DNA of 64,000 nt from Pelagibius sp964472095 (GCA_964472095.1 CAYYIV010000023.1:7516-71515); one strand, 5' to 3'. Positions 8,686 to 20,767 are shown, counted from the first letter of the stretch. Notes: generated from the sequence alone by a model not told the origin. Translations and numbers: made by a program.

Positions 8686-8914
8686 GACGGCCAGTTCCAG
8701 CTGGAAGCTTCATCGCCGGGGGCGGTGCAGCCCCGGATGGGTAGCACCGGCCGCCGGGCAGGGTCAACCGAGCGCTCGGCCCCGAGCGTCCTCGATTCGC
8801 CGACGCTTTCGGCTTGCCCTCGTGTTCGCAGGGTAGGATTTGAGTCACGTGGGCTGCGGTGGTGTGGATTCAAGCCCTTTGCCACTCCGCGGCCGCCGGT
8901 GCTATCGGAGAGCG

Positions 8915-10324
8915 ATGAAGCGCCCGCCGCCGCCCTACCGCCCGCTGCAGTCCGGCCACGCCTCCGTGGTCTGGCCGGCCCTGCCGAACCCGGAGGCGGC
9001 GCGGATGGCAGCCCTGCAGATGCAGCTCGAAGAGAGCCAGTGGTGGACGCCGGCTCAGCACCAGGAGCGCCAGCTCGTCCAGGCTGGCGCCCTTCTGCAC
9101 CACGCCTACCGCCAGCTGCCGTTCTACCGCGACCGCCTGGCCCAGGCCGGCTTCGTGCCCGGCAAGCCGGTGACGCCGGCGGTCTGGGCGCGCATCCCGG
9201 TGCTGACCCGGGCCGAGCTGCAGGCGACCGGGGCGGCGCTGCACAGCCCCGAGCTTCCCGCCGGCCACGGCCGCACCTACGAGATCTCGAGCAGCGGCTC
9301 GACCGGGCAGGTGGTGACCGCACGGGGCAGCGGCGTCGTGCAGCTGTTCTGGCACGTGCTGACCCTCCGCGAGCACCTCTGGCACGGCCGCGACTTCAAA
9401 GGGCGCCTCGCCGCCATCCGGCCCTTCACGCCGGGTGTTGCCGATTACCCCCGGGGTGGCAAGGGGACCGGTTGGGGACGTTCAACCAGGGACATCTACC
9501 GGACCGGACCGGGCTTCCTACTTTCGGTGGTGAGCCGCCCGGAGGAGCAAGCGGAGTGGCTGCAGCGGGTGCAGCCGGACTACCTGCTGATCTATCCCTC
9601 GGCTCTGCGCGACCTGCTGCTGCACTGCCGTGACCGGGGAATCAGCTATCCCCGGCTGCGCGAGGTGCGCACTCTCTCGGAGCTGCTGCCGCTGGAGACC
9701 CGCGCACTCTGCCGCGAGGTCTGGGGCCTCAAGATTGCTGACATCTACAGTACCCAGGAGGCCGGCTACCTCGCCCTGCAGTGCCCGGTCGAGGCGCACT
9801 ACCACATCCAGTCGGAGGTGAACCTGGTGGAGATCCTCGATGCGGCGGGCGCGCCCTGCCCGCCCGGCGAGGTCGGTCGGGTCGTGGTGACCCCCCTTAT
9901 GAACTTCGCCATGCCGATGATCCGCTATGAGATCGGCGACATGGCCGAGCCCGGTGCAGCCTGCTCCTGTGGGCGCGGCTTGCCGGTGCTCAAGCGCATC
10001 CTCGGGCGCGTCCGCAACACGCTGATCTATCCGGACGGCAGTCGCAGCTGGCCGCTGCTGGGCGACATCTTCCATGCAGAAGTCGAAGGCATCCGCCAAT
10101 TTCAGATCGTCCAACATACGCGCCAGGAGGTCGAGCTGAAGCTGGCGGTCGCCGCGCCGCTCGGCCCGGAGGAGGAGGCGCGGCTGCGCGCCTGGCTGCA
10201 GCACCGCAGCGGCTACGCCTTCACCGTGCGCTTCAGCTACCATGCGGAGATCCCGCGCGGGCCCGGCGGCAAGTTCGAGACCTTCCGCAGCCTCGTGGCC
10301 GAAGGTGAGGCCACCTCCTCGTAG
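8915..10324 (+). CDS. PaaK/CapK-like AMP-forming ligase family protein
   Basis: The 469-residue product starts at the ATG at 8915, which is preceded by GGAGAG; an in-frame extension to 8840 is less likely. It has the features of phenylacetate-CoA ligase relatives: the phosphate-binding SSSGSTGQV (at about 129-137), the adenine-binding IYSTQEAGYLALQC and the YEIGDMAEPG hinge. A cysteine pair (CSCGRGLP) lies before the small C-terminal domain. Such proteins adenylate carboxylic acids for CoA esters or amide transfer, as CapK-like proteins do in polysaccharide loci. No aromatic catabolism or capsule genes are nearby, so the substrate is unknown. Confidence 0.82.
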   Translation: MKRPPPPYRPLQSGHASVVWPALPNPEAARMAALQMQLEESQWWTPAQHQERQLVQAGALLHHAYRQLPFYRDRLAQAGFVPGKPVTPAVWARIPVLTRAELQATGAALHSPELPAGHGRTYEISSSGSTGQVVTARGSGVVQLFWHVLTLREHLWHGRDFKGRLAAIRPFTPGVADYPRGGKGTGWGRSTRDIYRTGPGFLLSVVSRPEEQAEWLQRVQPDYLLIYPSALRDLLLHCRDRGISYPRLREVRTLSELLPLETRALCREVWGLKIADIYSTQEAGYLALQCPVEAHYHIQSEVNLVEILDAAGAPCPPGEVGRVVVTPLMNFAMPMIRYEIGDMAEPGAACSCGRGLPVLKRILGRVRNTLIYPDGSRSWPLLGDIFHAEVEGIRQFQIVQHTRQEVELKLAVAAPLGPEEEARLRAWLQHRSGYAFTVRFSYHAEIPRGPGGKFETFRSLVAEGEATSS

Positions 10325-10387
10325 GGATTGATTACCAGCAATGCGGCGCTATCATCGCGCCACCTCGGCCTTTTGGAGAAGAGACGC

Positions 10388-10558
10388 ATGGAGCCGCCCG
10401 AAATCATCGATGTCGACAGCCTTACGGTGGCCTGCGACGGCGACAGGGGTGCGCTCGGCCATCCGCGCGTCTTCCTCAACATGGAGGGCAGGGGCCAGGT
10501 CGACTGCCCCTACTGCGGTCGCCGCTTCGTCCTCAAGCAAGACACCGCTGCCGAGTAG
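10388..10558 (+). CDS. small CHCC zinc-finger protein (NDUFS6-like)
   Basis: This 56-residue protein has the zf-CHCC pattern: C18-D-G-x-x-G-x-x-G-H-P (here VACDGDRGALGHPRVFLN), then VDCPYCGRRFVL. The four ligands are one cysteine, one histidine and a CxxC pair. A GGAGAAGAG precedes the ATG at 10388 at good spacing; an upstream in-frame ATG lacks one. This family is common in alphaproteobacteria and is related to the zinc domain of mitochondrial complex I subunit NDUFS6. It lies between the PaaK-like gene and polA without clear coupling. Its role here is not shown by context. Confidence 0.88.
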   Translation: MEPPEIIDVDSLTVACDGDRGALGHPRVFLNMEGRGQVDCPYCGRRFVLKQDTAAE

Positions 10559-10639
10559 TCAGGAAGCTGTCAGCTTCGGGCCCCGGTACGAGGCTCTGAG
10601 CGCTCGACTTCATTCGGGCGCTCCTGCATTCTCCCGGGC

Positions 10640-13417
<2,778 letters not shown>

Positions 13418-13422
13418 TCGTC

Positions 13423-14544
13423 GTGCCGGGAATTCGCTCCCTGCCCGCGCCGAAGAGCGACTTCATCGGCCTCGAAGGCCAGATCCACCTGGCGACGGGC
13501 GGCGAGCCGCCCCTGCTGGCAAAGCACCGCGACGCCTTCGAGCGTTTCGCTCGCGACAAATCAGGCGGCTTCGACGGCTACTGGACGCACTGGAAAGTCG
13601 ATGACGAGGTGCGCGCCGCCGTGGCGCGGATGGCTTGCGCAGAGCCGGGCGACGTTGCCTTCGTCGGCAATGCCTCCGACGGCATCGCCAAGGTCGTCTC
13701 CGGCATCGATTGGCAAAAGGGCGACAACGTGGTGGCACCGGAACTGGACTACGCATCCGGGCGCTATGCGCTGGCCAGCCTGAAGCCGCTGGGCATGGAC
13801 CTGCGTCTGGTGCCGGCGCGCGGCTGGGTGCTGGCGGAAGAGGACCTGCTGGCCGCCTGCGATGTGCGCAGCCGCCTCGTCTACGTCAGCCAGGTGAATG
13901 CGCTGACGGGGCAACATGTGGATCTCGACAAGCTGTCGGCGGGCCTCGCAAGAACATCGACGATGCTGCTGGTCGACGCCAGCCATGCCTTCGGCGCCGT
14001 GCCGCTGCGCGCCGACCTTTCGGACTTCACCGTCAGCGCCTGCTACAAGTTTGCTCTCGGCATCCACGACGGCATCCTGGTGTGGAACCGCCGCCGGCAG
14101 CCGGACTTCGCGCCGGGCACGGCCGGCTGGGCTTCGGCCACGGCGGGGGCTACATCGGCCGACTACGTGCTGAAGCCGGACGCGCGACGCTTCGAGTATG
14201 GCAACGCCGGCCACCTCGGCGCCTACCTGCTGCAGGAGTCCCTCGCCTACCTGGAGAGCTTCGGCATCGACGCCATCGCTGGCCATGTCCGCGGTCTGGC
14301 CGCGCGGCTGATCGCCGGGCTCCATGCGATGGGCCTGGATGTGATGACGCCGGTCGGTCGCGAGACCCACGCCGGCAACGTCTGCTTCCGCTGCCCTGAG
14401 CCAGAGGCCGTGATGCGCCGCGCCGGGGAAGAAGGTATTCTCGTCTGGGCCGACAACGGGCGCGTCCGCCTGTCGGCACACCTCTTCACGGCGGAAGCGG
14501 ATGTCGAGACCTTCCTGGAACGCCTGCCGCGCTATCTGGGTTGA
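13423..14544 (+). CDS. class V aminotransferase (NifS/CsdA/kynureninase fold)
   Basis: The 373-residue PLP enzyme begins with a GTG 5 bp after polA. The PLP features are D185-x-x-H188 (LLVDASHAFGA) and the Schiff-base lysine K209 in SACYKFALGIHDG. The NASDGIAKV segment near residue 83 fits the phosphate cup. The sequence lacks the mobile cysteine loop expected in cysteine desulfurases, so an isopenicillin epimerase-like or amino-acid lyase/aminotransferase activity is more likely than sulfur transfer. It is complete and ends 24 bp before the ion channel gene. The substrate cannot be named from this context. Confidence 0.82.
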   Translation: MPGIRSLPAPKSDFIGLEGQIHLATGGEPPLLAKHRDAFERFARDKSGGFDGYWTHWKVDDEVRAAVARMACAEPGDVAFVGNASDGIAKVVSGIDWQKGDNVVAPELDYASGRYALASLKPLGMDLRLVPARGWVLAEEDLLAACDVRSRLVYVSQVNALTGQHVDLDKLSAGLARTSTMLLVDASHAFGAVPLRADLSDFTVSACYKFALGIHDGILVWNRRRQPDFAPGTAGWASATAGATSADYVLKPDARRFEYGNAGHLGAYLLQESLAYLESFGIDAIAGHVRGLAARLIAGLHAMGLDVMTPVGRETHAGNVCFRCPEPEAVMRRAGEEGILVWADNGRVRLSAHLFTAEADVETFLERLPRYLG

Positions 14545-14568
14545 GGGGTCGGCCAGAAAGGAGAGGGC

Positions 14569-15348
14569 ATGGCTGAGTCACGGCTGAAGCAGACGATCAA
14601 CGGCCTCTATACCGGCAGGCGGCAGCGGGCGACCAACTTCCGCTACGGGCTGATCGCCTTCGACCTGATGACCATCGGCTTCTTCATCGCGACGGCCGCG
14701 GATCATCCGACGGCCTTCATCCTGATCGCCGACTTCGTCATCGGCCTGTTCATCCTCGCCGACTTCCTGGCGCGGCTGTGGATCGCGCCCGACAAGCCGC
14801 GGATGCTGCGCCAAGTCTACACCCTGGCGGACATCCTGGTCATCCTGACGCTACTGCTGGCGCCCTTCATTTCCACCAACTTCGCCTTTCTGCGTGTACT
14901 GCGCGCGCTGCGGCTGCTGCATTCCTATCACGTGCTGCGCGACCTGCGGGAGGAGACCGCCTTCTTCCGCCACAACGAGGAGGTCATCGTCAGCTGCGTG
15001 AACCTCGCCGTCTTCATCTTCGTCACCACGGCACTGGTCTTCACGCTGCAGTACCGCCGCAATCCCGAGATCGACAGCTATCTCGATGCGCTCTACTTCA
15101 CGGTCGGGACACTGACGACAACCGGCTTCGGCGACATCACCCTGGAGGGTGACAATGGACGCCTGCTTGCAGTGGTCATCATGGTGGTCGGTGTTGCGCT
15201 CTTCCTGCGCCTGGCGCAGACCATCTTCCGGCCGCAGAAGATCCGCCACGCCTGCCCCAGCTGCGGCCTCACGCGCCACGAGCCCGACGCGGTGCATTGC
15301 AAGCACTGCGGCGAGACCATCAGGATCGAGACCGAGGGCGACGGCTAG
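14569..15348 (+). CDS. voltage-gated potassium channel with C-terminal zinc ribbon
   Basis: The 259-residue protein has six predicted membrane helices. An arginine-rich S4-like segment follows residue 107 (LRVLRALRLLHSYHVLRDLR), and the pore carries the selectivity filter T184-T-G-F-G-D189, the GFGD variant of GYGD. After the last helix (about 199-218) lies a cytoplasmic zinc ribbon, C229xxC232 and C244xxC247. A GGAG-type ribosome site precedes the ATG. Voltage-gated K+ channels of this compact type are common in bacteria. The ribbon could bind zinc for assembly or redox sensing, which is inference. Confidence 0.88.
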   Translation: MAESRLKQTINGLYTGRRQRATNFRYGLIAFDLMTIGFFIATAADHPTAFILIADFVIGLFILADFLARLWIAPDKPRMLRQVYTLADILVILTLLLAPFISTNFAFLRVLRALRLLHSYHVLRDLREETAFFRHNEEVIVSCVNLAVFIFVTTALVFTLQYRRNPEIDSYLDALYFTVGTLTTTGFGDITLEGDNGRLLAVVIMVVGVALFLRLAQTIFRPQKIRHACPSCGLTRHEPDAVHCKHCGETIRIETEGDG

Positions 15349-15357
15349 AATGTCAAC

Positions 15358-15383
15358 GGCCCGCCCCGGCGAGGGGGCGGGCC
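15358..15383. terminator. hairpin between convergent genes
   Basis: A perfect 10-bp stem (GGCCCGCCCC with GGGGCGGGCC, 6-nt loop) lies between the convergent channel gene and pckA. There is no T-run, so it may act as a bidirectional or Rho-assisted terminator. Confidence 0.55.
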
Positions 15384-15408
15384 GCTGTCATGAGGCGGCG
15401 GCGCTGGC

Positions 15409-17019
15409 TCAGGCCGCGGCGCGGATGCCGGCGGCCAGGACGCCGTCGTCGACGTAGGTTTCGAACTGCTTGAAGTTGGCCTCGAAGCGCTGGGTCAGGT
15501 CACGCACCGTGAGGTCGTAGGCCTGCTTGTCGCGCCAGGTGTTGCGCGGGTTCAGCACCTCAGCCGGCACGTCGGGGCAGCTCTCCGGCATCAGCAGGCC
15601 GAACTGCGGATGCCGGGCGACGCCGATGCTGCCGAGCCGCCCGTCCAGCGCCGCGCGCACCATGGCGCGGGTGTAGGCGATCTTCATGCGCTTGCCGGTG
15701 CCGTAGGCGCCGCCGGTCCAGCCGGTATTGACCAGCCAGCAGTTGGCCCCGCTGGCCGCCATCTTCCGCCCCAGCATCGTGGCATAGACCGAGGGATGAC
15801 GCGGCATGAAGGGGGCGCCAAAGCAGGTCGAGAAGGTCGCCGAGGGCTCGGCGCCCATGCCCTTCTCGGTGCCGGCGACCCGCGCAGTATAGCCGGAGAG
15901 GAAATGGTACATCGCCTGCTCCGGTGTCAGCTTGGAGATCGGCGGCAGCACGCCGAAGGCGTCGGCCGTCAGCATGACGATGTTCTTCGGCTGGCCGCCA
16001 CGCCCGCTCTCCACCACGTTGGGGATGAAGTCGAGCGGATAGCTCGCCCGCGTGTTCTCGGTGTGGCGGTTGTCGTCGAGGTCGAGCTGCCGCGTGACCG
16101 GGTCGAGCACCACGTTCTCCAGCACCGTGCCGAAGCGCCCGGTGGTGGCGTAGATCTCCGGCTCGGCCTTGGGGTCGAGCCGGATCACCTTGGCGTAGCA
16201 GCCGCCTTCGAAGTTGAATACGCCGTTCACGCCCCAGCCGTGCTCGTCGTCGCCGATCAGGCTGCGGCTGGCATCCGCTGAGAGCGTCGTCTTGCCGGTG
16301 CCCGACAGGCCGAAGAAGATCGCCGTGTCACCGGCCGGGCCGATGTTGGCCGAGCAATGCATCGGCAGCACGTCGCGCTCCGGCAGCAAGTAGTTGAGGA
16401 TCGAGAAGATCGACTTCTTGATCTCGCCGGCATAGACCGTGCCGCCGATGATCACCATGCGGCGCGCGAAGCTGACCACAATGAAGCTTTCGCTGTTGGT
16501 GCCGTCGGTCTCCGGATCAGCGTGGCAGAAGGGGGCGTGCAGCACCGTGAAGCTGGGCTGGAAGTCGCTGAGCTCGCCGAGCGGCGGCTGGATGAACATG
16601 TTGCGCGTGAAGAGGGCGTGCCAGGCGCTCTCGCTGACCACCCGCACCGGCAGGCGGTGCGCCGGGTCGGCGCCGGCATAGACGTCCTGCACGAAGACGT
16701 CGCGTCCCTTCATGTAGTCGATAAGCTTTTCGTAAAGCCGCTGGAAGCCGGCTTCGTCGATGGCGACATTCACGTCGCCCCACCAGATGTCACCCTCGGT
16801 CGCGGCCTCGCGGACGATGAACTTGTCCTTTGGCGAGCGCCCGGTGTGCTTGCCGGTGAGGACGACGAGCGCGCCGCCCTCGGCAAGCTGGCCCTCGCCG
16901 CGCCTGAGGCTCTCCTCGTAGAGCGCGGCCACGTCGAGGTTCCAGTAAGCGGTGCCAATGTCTTTCAGGCCGTGCTGCCCAAGACCGTTACGGCTGACGG
17001 CTTTGCCGATGCTTTCCAA
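15409..17019 (-). CDS. pckA: phosphoenolpyruvate carboxykinase (ATP)
   Basis: The 536-residue enzyme converts oxaloacetate and ATP to PEP and CO2 for gluconeogenesis. It has the kinase-1a loop GLSGTGKTTLSAD, the metal motif IGDDEHGWG and the RRMVIIGGTVYAGEIKKS block typical of the ATP-dependent class. Length is normal. In many alphaproteobacteria pckA sits next to chvI and its expression is tied to ChvG/ChvI. Here 8.6 kb of other genes separate them. The gene is convergent with the channel gene and divergent from the patatin gene across a 387-bp region. Confidence 0.97.
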   Translation of the reverse strand: MESIGKAVSRNGLGQHGLKDIGTAYWNLDVAALYEESLRRGEGQLAEGGALVVLTGKHTGRSPKDKFIVREAATEGDIWWGDVNVAIDEAGFQRLYEKLIDYMKGRDVFVQDVYAGADPAHRLPVRVVSESAWHALFTRNMFIQPPLGELSDFQPSFTVLHAPFCHADPETDGTNSESFIVVSFARRMVIIGGTVYAGEIKKSIFSILNYLLPERDVLPMHCSANIGPAGDTAIFFGLSGTGKTTLSADASRSLIGDDEHGWGVNGVFNFEGGCYAKVIRLDPKAEPEIYATTGRFGTVLENVVLDPVTRQLDLDDNRHTENTRASYPLDFIPNVVESGRGGQPKNIVMLTADAFGVLPPISKLTPEQAMYHFLSGYTARVAGTEKGMGAEPSATFSTCFGAPFMPRHPSVYATMLGRKMAASGANCWLVNTGWTGGAYGTGKRMKIAYTRAMVRAALDGRLGSIGVARHPQFGLLMPESCPDVPAEVLNPRNTWRDKQAYDLTVRDLTQRFEANFKQFETYVDDGVLAAGIRAAA

Positions 17020-17406
17020 CGCACTTTCCTCCCATGGGTTTGCCTTGCGGCGGCTTCCTCCGGCCGGGGCCTTCTGGCGGGTCCCCTGGCGGCTGCGCCG
17101 CCCTCACGTGACGGGGCGGCGCAGACCTGACAAATAGTCGATCCCCGCGGGCTTTTCCACAACGCCGGTGTGTCTTTCATGGTTCCTCGGGCGTCACCAT
17201 ATAGCGGCATCGATGCGCTCCGCCCGTGGTGCGGCGGGATGGTCGTGGGGCGGGTGTCGGAAATTAACCGTACACGCGCATTAAGTCACTGTTCACGAAG
17301 GTACTTTAGAAGTTATCCCCAGAGCGCAGGGTGTCGTCCGCCGGCGCCCTTGGCCGCCAAGAGCCAACTCCCGAGGGAAATGCCCCAGACATCGTCTGGA
17401 GGCAGC
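17020..17406. other. divergent intergenic region pckA / patatin
   Basis: This 387-bp region must hold the promoters of both flanking genes. I see no coding ORF with a plausible start, no clear hairpin terminator and no recognised RNA. A somewhat AT-richer stretch lies near 17260-17320, upstream of the patatin gene, which has its own GGAGG ribosome site. Confidence 0.5.
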
Positions 17407-18489
17407 ATGGTCACTGAAAACATTGGTGCACGAAGCACCGTCCGGGTTCGCCCGCCGACGGTGCGCGGCAGGCGTGGTGCCGGGCGCCGGCCGGGCCGCG
17501 CTTCGGCTCAGCCCCTTTCCCTTGCCCTGCAGGGTGGTGGCGCCCATGGCGCTTTCACCTGGGGTGTGCTCGATCGCCTGCTGGAGGAACCCCGGCTGGA
17601 GATCGACGGGCTGAGCGGGGCCAGTGCCGGCGCCCTCAATGCGGCCGCCCTGGCCGCCGGTTGGCAGCTCGGGGGGCGCCAGGGCGCGCGCGACGGGCTC
17701 GACCGCCTGTGGCGGCGGATCGGCGACCTGGCCGACTTCGGTCCGCCGCTGATGGCGGCGCCCGCCTTCCGGATGATGACCCGTCTGTTCTCCCCCTATC
17801 AGCTCAACCCGCTGAACCTGAACCCGCTGCGCACCATGCTGGAGGACGTCATCGACTTTGAGGCCTTGAAGGATCCGCGGGCGCCCAGGCTGTTCATCTC
17901 CGCAACGGAGTTGAAGCAGGGCCGCGCCGTGGTCTTCGAGAACGATGACATGTGCGTCGAGGTGCTGCTCGCCTCGGCCTGCCTGCCGCATCTCTACAAG
18001 GCGGTGGCGATCGGCGACGCACACTACTGGGACGGCGGTTTCATGGCTAACCCGACGATCTTCCCGCTGGTGTTCCACTGCGCCAGCCGCGACGTGCTGA
18101 TCGTGCAGATCGATCCGCCGACCACGGACGACGTTCCGCGCAGCCCGCAACAGATCGACACCCGGCGCAGCCAGCTCGTGTTCAACGCGCCCCTGATGCG
18201 CGAACTGGAAGCGCTCGGATACATGGGCCGCCTCGTCGGCAAGGGTGGGGCAGGCCGTGGCCGCGACGGCCTGGCGGCCAAGGTGAAAGGCCTCAACCTG
18301 CACCTGCTGCATGGCGGGGCCGGCATGCAGGGCCTCGACGCGGCGAGCAAGCAGCGCGCCGATCGCGGCTTCCTCGGCGTGCTGAAGGAGACCGGCCGTG
18401 CGGCCGCAGAGGCCTGGCTGGCTGCGCACAGAGACGATCTGGGCGTCCGATCGACCCTCGATGTCCCTCTGCAGGCCCCGGCGTTCTAG
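17407..18489 (+). CDS. patatin-like phospholipase
   Basis: The 360-residue product has the patatin order: glycine-rich oxyanion loop LALQGGGAHGAFTWGVLD (39-56), nucleophile elbow G71-A-S73-A-G75 and catalytic aspartate D209 in the D-G-G motif (HYWDGGFMANPT). An arginine-rich tail of about 35 residues precedes it. The ATG at 17407 has a GGAGG at good spacing; an in-frame extension to 17170 is unlikely. It acts as an acyl hydrolase on phospholipids or related esters through a Ser-Asp dyad. Its stop overlaps that of the convergent pspF by 4 bp. The closeness to the Psp membrane-stress genes may be meaningful but is unproven. Confidence 0.9.
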   Translation: MVTENIGARSTVRVRPPTVRGRRGAGRRPGRASAQPLSLALQGGGAHGAFTWGVLDRLLEEPRLEIDGLSGASAGALNAAALAAGWQLGGRQGARDGLDRLWRRIGDLADFGPPLMAAPAFRMMTRLFSPYQLNPLNLNPLRTMLEDVIDFEALKDPRAPRLFISATELKQGRAVVFENDDMCVEVLLASACLPHLYKAVAIGDAHYWDGGFMANPTIFPLVFHCASRDVLIVQIDPPTTDDVPRSPQQIDTRRSQLVFNAPLMRELEALGYMGRLVGKGGAGRGRDGLAAKVKGLNLHLLHGGAGMQGLDAASKQRADRGFLGVLKETGRAAAEAWLAAHRDDLGVRSTLDVPLQAPAF

Positions 18490-19553
18490 CCGTTTCCCTC
18501 CTCCGTGCCGACGCCCAGCAGGCCGTACTTGCGCAGGCGGCCGCGCAACTGGTCGTAGCTGAGGCCGAGCTGCCGGGCGGTGGCGCGCTGGTTGTAGCGC
18601 TGCGCCGCCAGGGCCTGCTGCAGCAAGTCGTGTTCGACCCGCTGCAGGGCTTCGCGCAGGTCGAAGGCGCGGCTGGGGTCGGAGAGGATGCCGCCGAGCG
18701 GCGGCGCCTTGGCAAGCGGCCCCGGTGGTGCCGGCGTCGTCCTCGATCGGCCGTCGCGTGGCAGGTTGGCCAGCGGATAGGGGCTGTCGAAGGGATCGAT
18801 TACCACGGCGTCGATCTCGCGCTCCGGCGTACCGCGGGCCACCGAGCGCTCCGCCACATTGCGCAGTTCGCGCACGTTGCCCGGCCAGTCGTGCGACATC
18901 AGCCGATCGATCGCCGCAGGGGTGAAGCCCGGAAACTGCGGCCAATCCATCTCCTGCGCCATCTGCCGGCCGAAGTGGCCGGCCAGCAGCGGGATGTCCT
19001 CTGGCCGCGCGCGCAGCGGCGGCAGGGTGATCACCTCGAAGGCCAGCCGGTCAAGCAGGTCGGCGCGGAAGCGCCCGGCTGCGGCCGCCGCCGGCAGATT
19101 CTCGTTGGTGGCGCCGATGACGCGCACGTCGACGGAGAGAGTGGCATTGCCGCCGACGCGCTCGAAGGCGCCGTACTCGATGGCGCGCAGCAGCTTCTCC
19201 TGCACCGCCTGGCTGGCGGCCGCGATCTCGTCGAGGAAGAGACTGCCGCCGTCGGCCAGCTCGAAACGCCCGCTGCGCCGCTTCAGCGCCCCGGTGAAGG
19301 CACCGGCCTCATGGCCGAAGAGCTCGGTCTCCAGTAGGCTCTCGGCCAGCGCTGCACAATTCAGCTTCACGAAGGCAGCACCCCAGCGCCGCGACAGGAA
19401 GTGCAGCCGGGCGGCCACCAGCTCCTTGCCGGTACCGCGCTCGCCGATGACCAGAACCGGGCGGTCGAGCGGGGCGACGCGGGAAATCTGCTCTGCCAGC
19501 GTCATGAAAGCGGGGGATTCGCCCAGCAGAGGCGGAAGATCGGGATCGGCCAT
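18486..19553 (-). CDS. pspF: PspF, sigma-54 activator of the phage-shock operon
   Basis: The 355-residue product starts directly with the AAA+ domain and has no receiver domain, as in PspF. Walker A is G37-E-R-G-T-G-K-E44 and the sigma-54 contact loop is G84-A-F-T-G-A89. The C-terminus carries a Fis-type HTH (ATARQLGLSYDQLRGRLRKYG). The ATG at 19553 is chosen; a TTG start at 19580 adding nine residues is possible, and neither has a good ribosome site. It is divergent to the psp genes and would drive the sigma-54 promoter at 19688. PspA is known to inhibit PspF in other bacteria. Confidence 0.93.
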   Translation of the reverse strand: MADPDLPPLLGESPAFMTLAEQISRVAPLDRPVLVIGERGTGKELVAARLHFLSRRWGAAFVKLNCAALAESLLETELFGHEAGAFTGALKRRSGRFELADGGSLFLDEIAAASQAVQEKLLRAIEYGAFERVGGNATLSVDVRVIGATNENLPAAAAAGRFRADLLDRLAFEVITLPPLRARPEDIPLLAGHFGRQMAQEMDWPQFPGFTPAAIDRLMSHDWPGNVRELRNVAERSVARGTPEREIDAVVIDPFDSPYPLANLPRDGRSRTTPAPPGPLAKAPPLGGILSDPSRAFDLREALQRVEHDLLQQALAAQRYNQRATARQLGLSYDQLRGRLRKYGLLGVGTEEGNG

Positions 19554-19687
19554 ATTGTTAATATAGCCAATAGTTGGCAAAAAAAACTGATTAGTAGCAT
19601 TTACTGCTGGGTGGGATTTCCTCCGCCGTTGAGAAATTTCGGAAAATACTCAATCTATATCAACGGCTTGACGTCTGGATGTCGACT

Positions 19688-19703
19688 TGGCACGCGCTTT
19701 GCC
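19688..19703 (+). promoter_or_regulatory. sigma-54 promoter of the psp operon
   Basis: TGGCAC and TTGC stand with the exact spacing of 10 nt between the GG (19689-19690) and GC (19701-19702) dinucleotides. Transcription should start near 19714. It lies between divergent pspF and the small membrane protein gene, which fits PspF control. Confidence 0.85.
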
Positions 19704-19773
19704 AATAACCCTGATGACAGGCTCCAATGCCCGACTCCAAGCCCCCAAGCCTAAATCAGGAAACCGCACGCCG

Positions 19774-19941
19774 ATGAATCGCTGGAACGACACCTCCGAA
19801 CGACAGGCCCCGGGAAGGACCCGGGCCAACCAGGGCCTCGACCGCTGGGTCGAGCGCGCCCGTGCCTACCTGCGAAGCCGGACCGCCGACCACTGGCTGA
19901 TGTTCTTCGCCGGTCTGCTGCTGGGCGCACTGATCGCCTAG
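19774..19941 (+). CDS. small single-helix membrane protein, first gene of psp operon
   Basis: This 55-residue protein has a polar, arginine-rich N-terminal part (about 1-40) and one C-terminal membrane helix (HWLMFFAGLLLGALIA). It begins about 60 nt after the predicted sigma-54 start and precedes pspA by 93 bp on the same strand, so it should be the first product of the operon. An AGGA lies 11 nt upstream, slightly far. It is not homologous by eye to PspB, PspC or PspD of enterics. A tail-anchored envelope-stress component is a reasonable inference. Confidence 0.72.
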   Translation: MNRWNDTSERQAPGRTRANQGLDRWVERARAYLRSRTADHWLMFFAGLLLGALIA

Positions 19942-20034
19942 AAGCAAGACCTGACCCCAATGCCGCCTGAAGGCGCCCGCACCACGGGCCCACGACACCG
20001 AGCCAACCAAGACCACAGACAAGGATCGAGACCG

Positions 20035-20736
20035 ATGGGTATCTTCTCCCGCCTCACCGACATCATCAATTCCAACCTCAACTCCATCCTCGACCGGGCC
20101 GAAGACCCGGAGAAGATCATCCGCCTGGTGATTCAGGAGATGGAAGACACCCTGGTGGAAGTGCGCTCGACCGCCGCCAAGACCATCGCCGAGCGGAAGG
20201 AGGCGACGCGCCGCCTTGGCCGCCTCAGCGAGGCCCAGAAAGGCTGGGAGCAGAAGGCGGAACTGGCGCTTTCCAAGGGGCGCGAAGATCTTGCCAGGGG
20301 TGCGCTGGTGGAGAAGGCCAAGCTGGCCGAGGCGGGCCTCATGCTGGAGGAAGAGCTGGCGGAACTCGACGCCATGTTGAGCCACGGCGAGACCGACATC
20401 GCCAAGCTGGAAAGCAAGCTGCGCGAGGCCAAGGCCAAGCAGCAGGCGCTGACCGCCCGCCACGAGACCGCGAGCTCGCGCCTGAAGGTGCGGCGCAACC
20501 TCTATGACGGCCGCGTCGACGAGGCCTTTGCGCGCTTCGAACAGGTCGAAAGGAAGCTCGACGCAGCCGAGGGCGAGGTCGAGGCCTTCGATCTCGGCCG
20601 CGGCAAGTCGCTGGCCGAGGAGATCTCCGAGCTGGCCGCGGAATCCGGCATCGAAGACGAACTCACTGCCTTGAAGGCGCGCTTGCAGAAGACCAAGTCG
20701 GGCAAGCCGGCATCCGGCTCCGAGAGCGGCAACTGA
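20035..20736 (+). CDS. pspA: phage shock protein A (PspA/IM30)
   Basis: The 233-residue protein starts MGIFSRLTDIINSNLNSIL, the membrane-binding amphipathic N-terminus of PspA, and continues as a long coiled coil rich in Glu, Lys and Ala with the EDPEKIIRLVIQEME motif. An AAGGA precedes the ATG at 20035; the in-frame extension to 19960 is not supported. PspA oligomers support damaged inner membranes and, in the resting state, inhibit PspF. The gene follows the small membrane protein and precedes pspB by 31 bp. Confidence 0.96.
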   Translation: MGIFSRLTDIINSNLNSILDRAEDPEKIIRLVIQEMEDTLVEVRSTAAKTIAERKEATRRLGRLSEAQKGWEQKAELALSKGREDLARGALVEKAKLAEAGLMLEEELAELDAMLSHGETDIAKLESKLREAKAKQQALTARHETASSRLKVRRNLYDGRVDEAFARFEQVERKLDAAEGEVEAFDLGRGKSLAEEISELAAESGIEDELTALKARLQKTKSGKPASGSESGN

Positions 20737-20767
20737 GGCGCCCCGTCTCCGCAGAGGTCATGACAAG

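Noticed and set aside
13423..14544. cysteine desulfurase (IscS/SufS) label
   Set aside because: The class V fold fits, but the mobile cysteine loop near the C-terminus is not visible and no Fe-S genes are adjacent.
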